Assembly: GCA_021824845.1 (NCBI GenBank)
Contig: JAKAJY010000059.1
Location: forward strand, 1 to 6,650
Direction of reading: 5' to 3'
Length of the DNA stretch: 6,650 bases
DNA from: an archaeon
Lineage (GTDB): Archaea > Thermoproteota > Nitrososphaeria > Nitrososphaerales > Nitrosopumilaceae
The notes under the pieces were generated by a model. The model saw only the letters and a program-made list of their open reading frames with translations, was not told the origin of the DNA and made no database searches. Of the stretch, positions 5,681-6,650 are shown piece by piece; position 1 is the stretch's first letter, and every line of letters starts with the position of its first letter. Both the position numbers and the translations under genes were made by a program.

Positions 5681-6406
5681 CTACATATACATTCCAGAGT
5701 CTGTCTGTCTATGTTCCTTGTATTTTTCAGACATCTCCTGAAATTCACTGCCAATCTTTTCTTTTTGTCTTTTAAGATCCGATGTATCAATTGGGATTTC
5801 GTAAACTCGACTAATCGCATCAATCAAAGTAGCCGCCGCTAGTGGATCAGGATTTGTATGGCTTGCCTTGACTAGTAGCGTGATTGCTCGTATTTTACGT
5901 ATGATGCATTCGTTTAGTATGCTGCCTGGAATGCCTGTGATGAATCCTTGTGATATCATTGATATTTGCTTATCCTGCATTATTCTGCATAGGTCTTCTT
6001 CGGCTGCACAAAACGTCTTTTCATCATGATTCTCTGATGCAACTCCGTCAAGTATGACCAATTCTTTACATCCCTTGGATTGCGCCCAGTCTAGAACTAT
6101 TGATGCGATATTGTACAGGCCGTCCATCTTTAATGTGACTTCACATATTATGGCACAAATGGTTCCTTTTTTGTTGGAATAGAACCGGAATGGGTGGCGT
6201 AGTCTGCCCTGGATGAATACTGTGGATGGTGGCAAGTACTTGGAGTGCAGGTATCCGACTTCTTGCATTTTCAGCTTTTCTATGATGTATCCTATTGCCA
6301 GAGGGCCTGCAAGGCCTGGCCCTACAAAGCCTGCAAATATTACTGGACTCTTGATTGGAATCTTTTTTATTTCATGGACTGACTCGTCTAGGATTTTTCT
6401 TGCCAC
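5681..6406 (-). CDS. PAC2-family protein (archaeal proteasome assembly chaperone/activator homologue) with C-terminal HbYX
   Basis: This 241-residue protein has the PAC2 fold shared by eukaryotic proteasome assembly chaperones and archaeal PbaA/PbaB. Features include SPVIFAGFVGPGLAG (20-34), GYIIEKL (39-45), ELVILDGVAS (115-124), GFITGIPGSILNE (154-166) and the ASHTNPDPLAAATLIDAI helix (181-198). A charged helix at about 209-232 leads to a flexible tail. The last three residues are Met-Tyr-Met, which fits the HbYX motif (hydrophobic-Tyr-any residue) that proteasome activators insert into 20S pockets. Pyrococcus PbaB has such a motif and activates the proteasome, so that role is likely here. 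The start is GTG, the first good start downstream of the winged-helix gene, which ends 22 bases earlier; no clear ribosome binding site is seen, so coupling or re-initiation is possible. Confidence 0.85.
   Translation of the reverse strand: MARKILDESVHEIKKIPIKSPVIFAGFVGPGLAGPLAIGYIIEKLKMQEVGYLHSKYLPPSTVFIQGRLRHPFRFYSNKKGTICAIICEVTLKMDGLYNIASIVLDWAQSKGCKELVILDGVASENHDEKTFCAAEEDLCRIMQDKQISMISQGFITGIPGSILNECIIRKIRAITLLVKASHTNPDPLAAATLIDAISRVYEIPIDTSDLKRQKEKIGSEFQEMSEKYKEHRQTDSGMYM
5721..5773 (+). terminator. T-rich tracts downstream of the RHH gene
   Basis: After the RHH stop at 5677, the plus strand has TATTTTT at 5721-5727 and CTTTTCTTTTTGTCTTTT at 5756-5773. Either could terminate the RHH transcript in the archaeal manner. 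Both lie within the PAC2-family coding sequence, where they encode part of its lysine-rich C-terminal helix, so they may be only a by-product of that composition. Confidence 0.25.
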
Positions 6407-6428
6407 TGGATTTTGTCTTGTTCTAGTC

Positions 6429-6650
6429 CTAATTACTCTTGTGCAAAAACAGATTCAGCATTGTTCTGCCGCGCTCCGTTATGGAATATTCAACACATGC
6501 ACCAGCAGATTCCTTTCTTACAAAATTGTAATCAATACAAAGGTGCAGATAATTTAGAAATGATTTCTTCATTCTTATCTTGGAATTCTCGTACAGATCG
6601 GAAAATGTCATGGTGTGGCAGCTAAGCTGGTACAATAATTTGATCAAAGT
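6429..6650 (-). CDS. Small winged-helix DNA-binding protein, 5' end probably outside the window
   Basis: The frame is open from the right edge to a TAG at 6429. A TTG at 6647 would give 72 residues, but the frame continues past the edge, so the true start may lie outside. The pattern is a winged helix: LIKLLYQLS (first helix), TFSDLYENSKI (second), RMKKSFLNYLHLCIDYNFVRKE (recognition helix into the first wing strand), then EYSITERGRTMLNLF (second wing strand and last helix). Single-domain winged-helix proteins of about 80-100 residues are abundant in Nitrososphaerota and act as transcription factors. It precedes the PAC2-family gene by 22 bases on the same strand, so they may be co-transcribed. 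Its targets cannot be told from this window. Confidence 0.75.
   Translation of the reverse strand, partial: TLIKLLYQLSCHTMTFSDLYENSKIRMKKSFLNYLHLCIDYNFVRKESAGACVEYSITERGRTMLNLFLHKSN

Noticed and set aside
5681..6406. In-frame start of the PAC2-family gene upstream of the GTG
   Set aside because: The frame stays open upstream into the winged-helix gene, but no ATG or ribosome binding site is seen there, and the GTG start gives the usual family N-terminus.

Overview
The window looks like part of an AT-rich archaeal chromosome, most likely from a Nitrosopumilus-like member of the Nitrososphaerota (Thaumarchaeota). The evidence is a DUF432 protein beside an MscS channel, a stand-alone Lrp/AsnC ligand-binding (RAM) domain, a PAC2-family proteasome chaperone homologue, a small winged-helix protein, TATA-like boxes about 28 bases before start codons (leaderless style), and very tight gene packing. 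The phylum is inferred from protein style, not from a marker gene.

Positions 1-4979, minus strand: one compact operon read right to left from a promoter near 5005. In transcription order it encodes a radical-SAM/PLP aminomutase of the lysine/glutamate 2,3-aminomutase family, a 54-residue cysteine-rich zinc-ribbon protein, a possible 20-codon mini-ORF, a DUF432 protein, an MscS mechanosensitive channel, a stand-alone RAM domain, and a type I glutamine synthetase cut by the left edge. Every junction is a short gap or an overlap: 9 nt, ATGA, ATGA, TAATG, ATGA, then a 1-nt gap to a TTG start. Translation is probably coupled along the operon.

Positions 4980-5119: a 140-base divergent intergenic region with one TATA-like box for each direction and three tandem 10-bp repeats (core TTGTAAT). 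Positions 5120-5677, plus strand: a ribbon-helix-helix protein with an unrecognised C-terminal domain, a natural candidate for binding those repeats and controlling both transcripts.

Positions 5681-6650, minus strand: a PAC2-family protein ending in an HbYX motif (Met-Tyr-Met), preceded by a small winged-helix protein that runs off the right edge. The PAC2 gene converges on the RHH gene with only 3 bases between the stop codons.

The main hypothesis is that the operon is a beta-amino-acid osmolyte module. In an ungapped comparison with lysine 2,3-aminomutase (reference recalled from memory), the two aspartates that bind the lysine epsilon-amino group become Arg339 and Ser376, while the carboxylate-binding Arg (Arg167) and PLP Lys (Lys383) remain. 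This resembles the change in glutamate 2,3-aminomutase and suggests an acidic substrate. The operon's glutamine synthetase keeps its catalytic residues but has an altered glutamate-binding loop. Together they could make beta-glutamate and beta-glutamine, with the MscS channel as a relief valve and the RAM protein as an amino-acid sensor. This is inference from residues and gene order.
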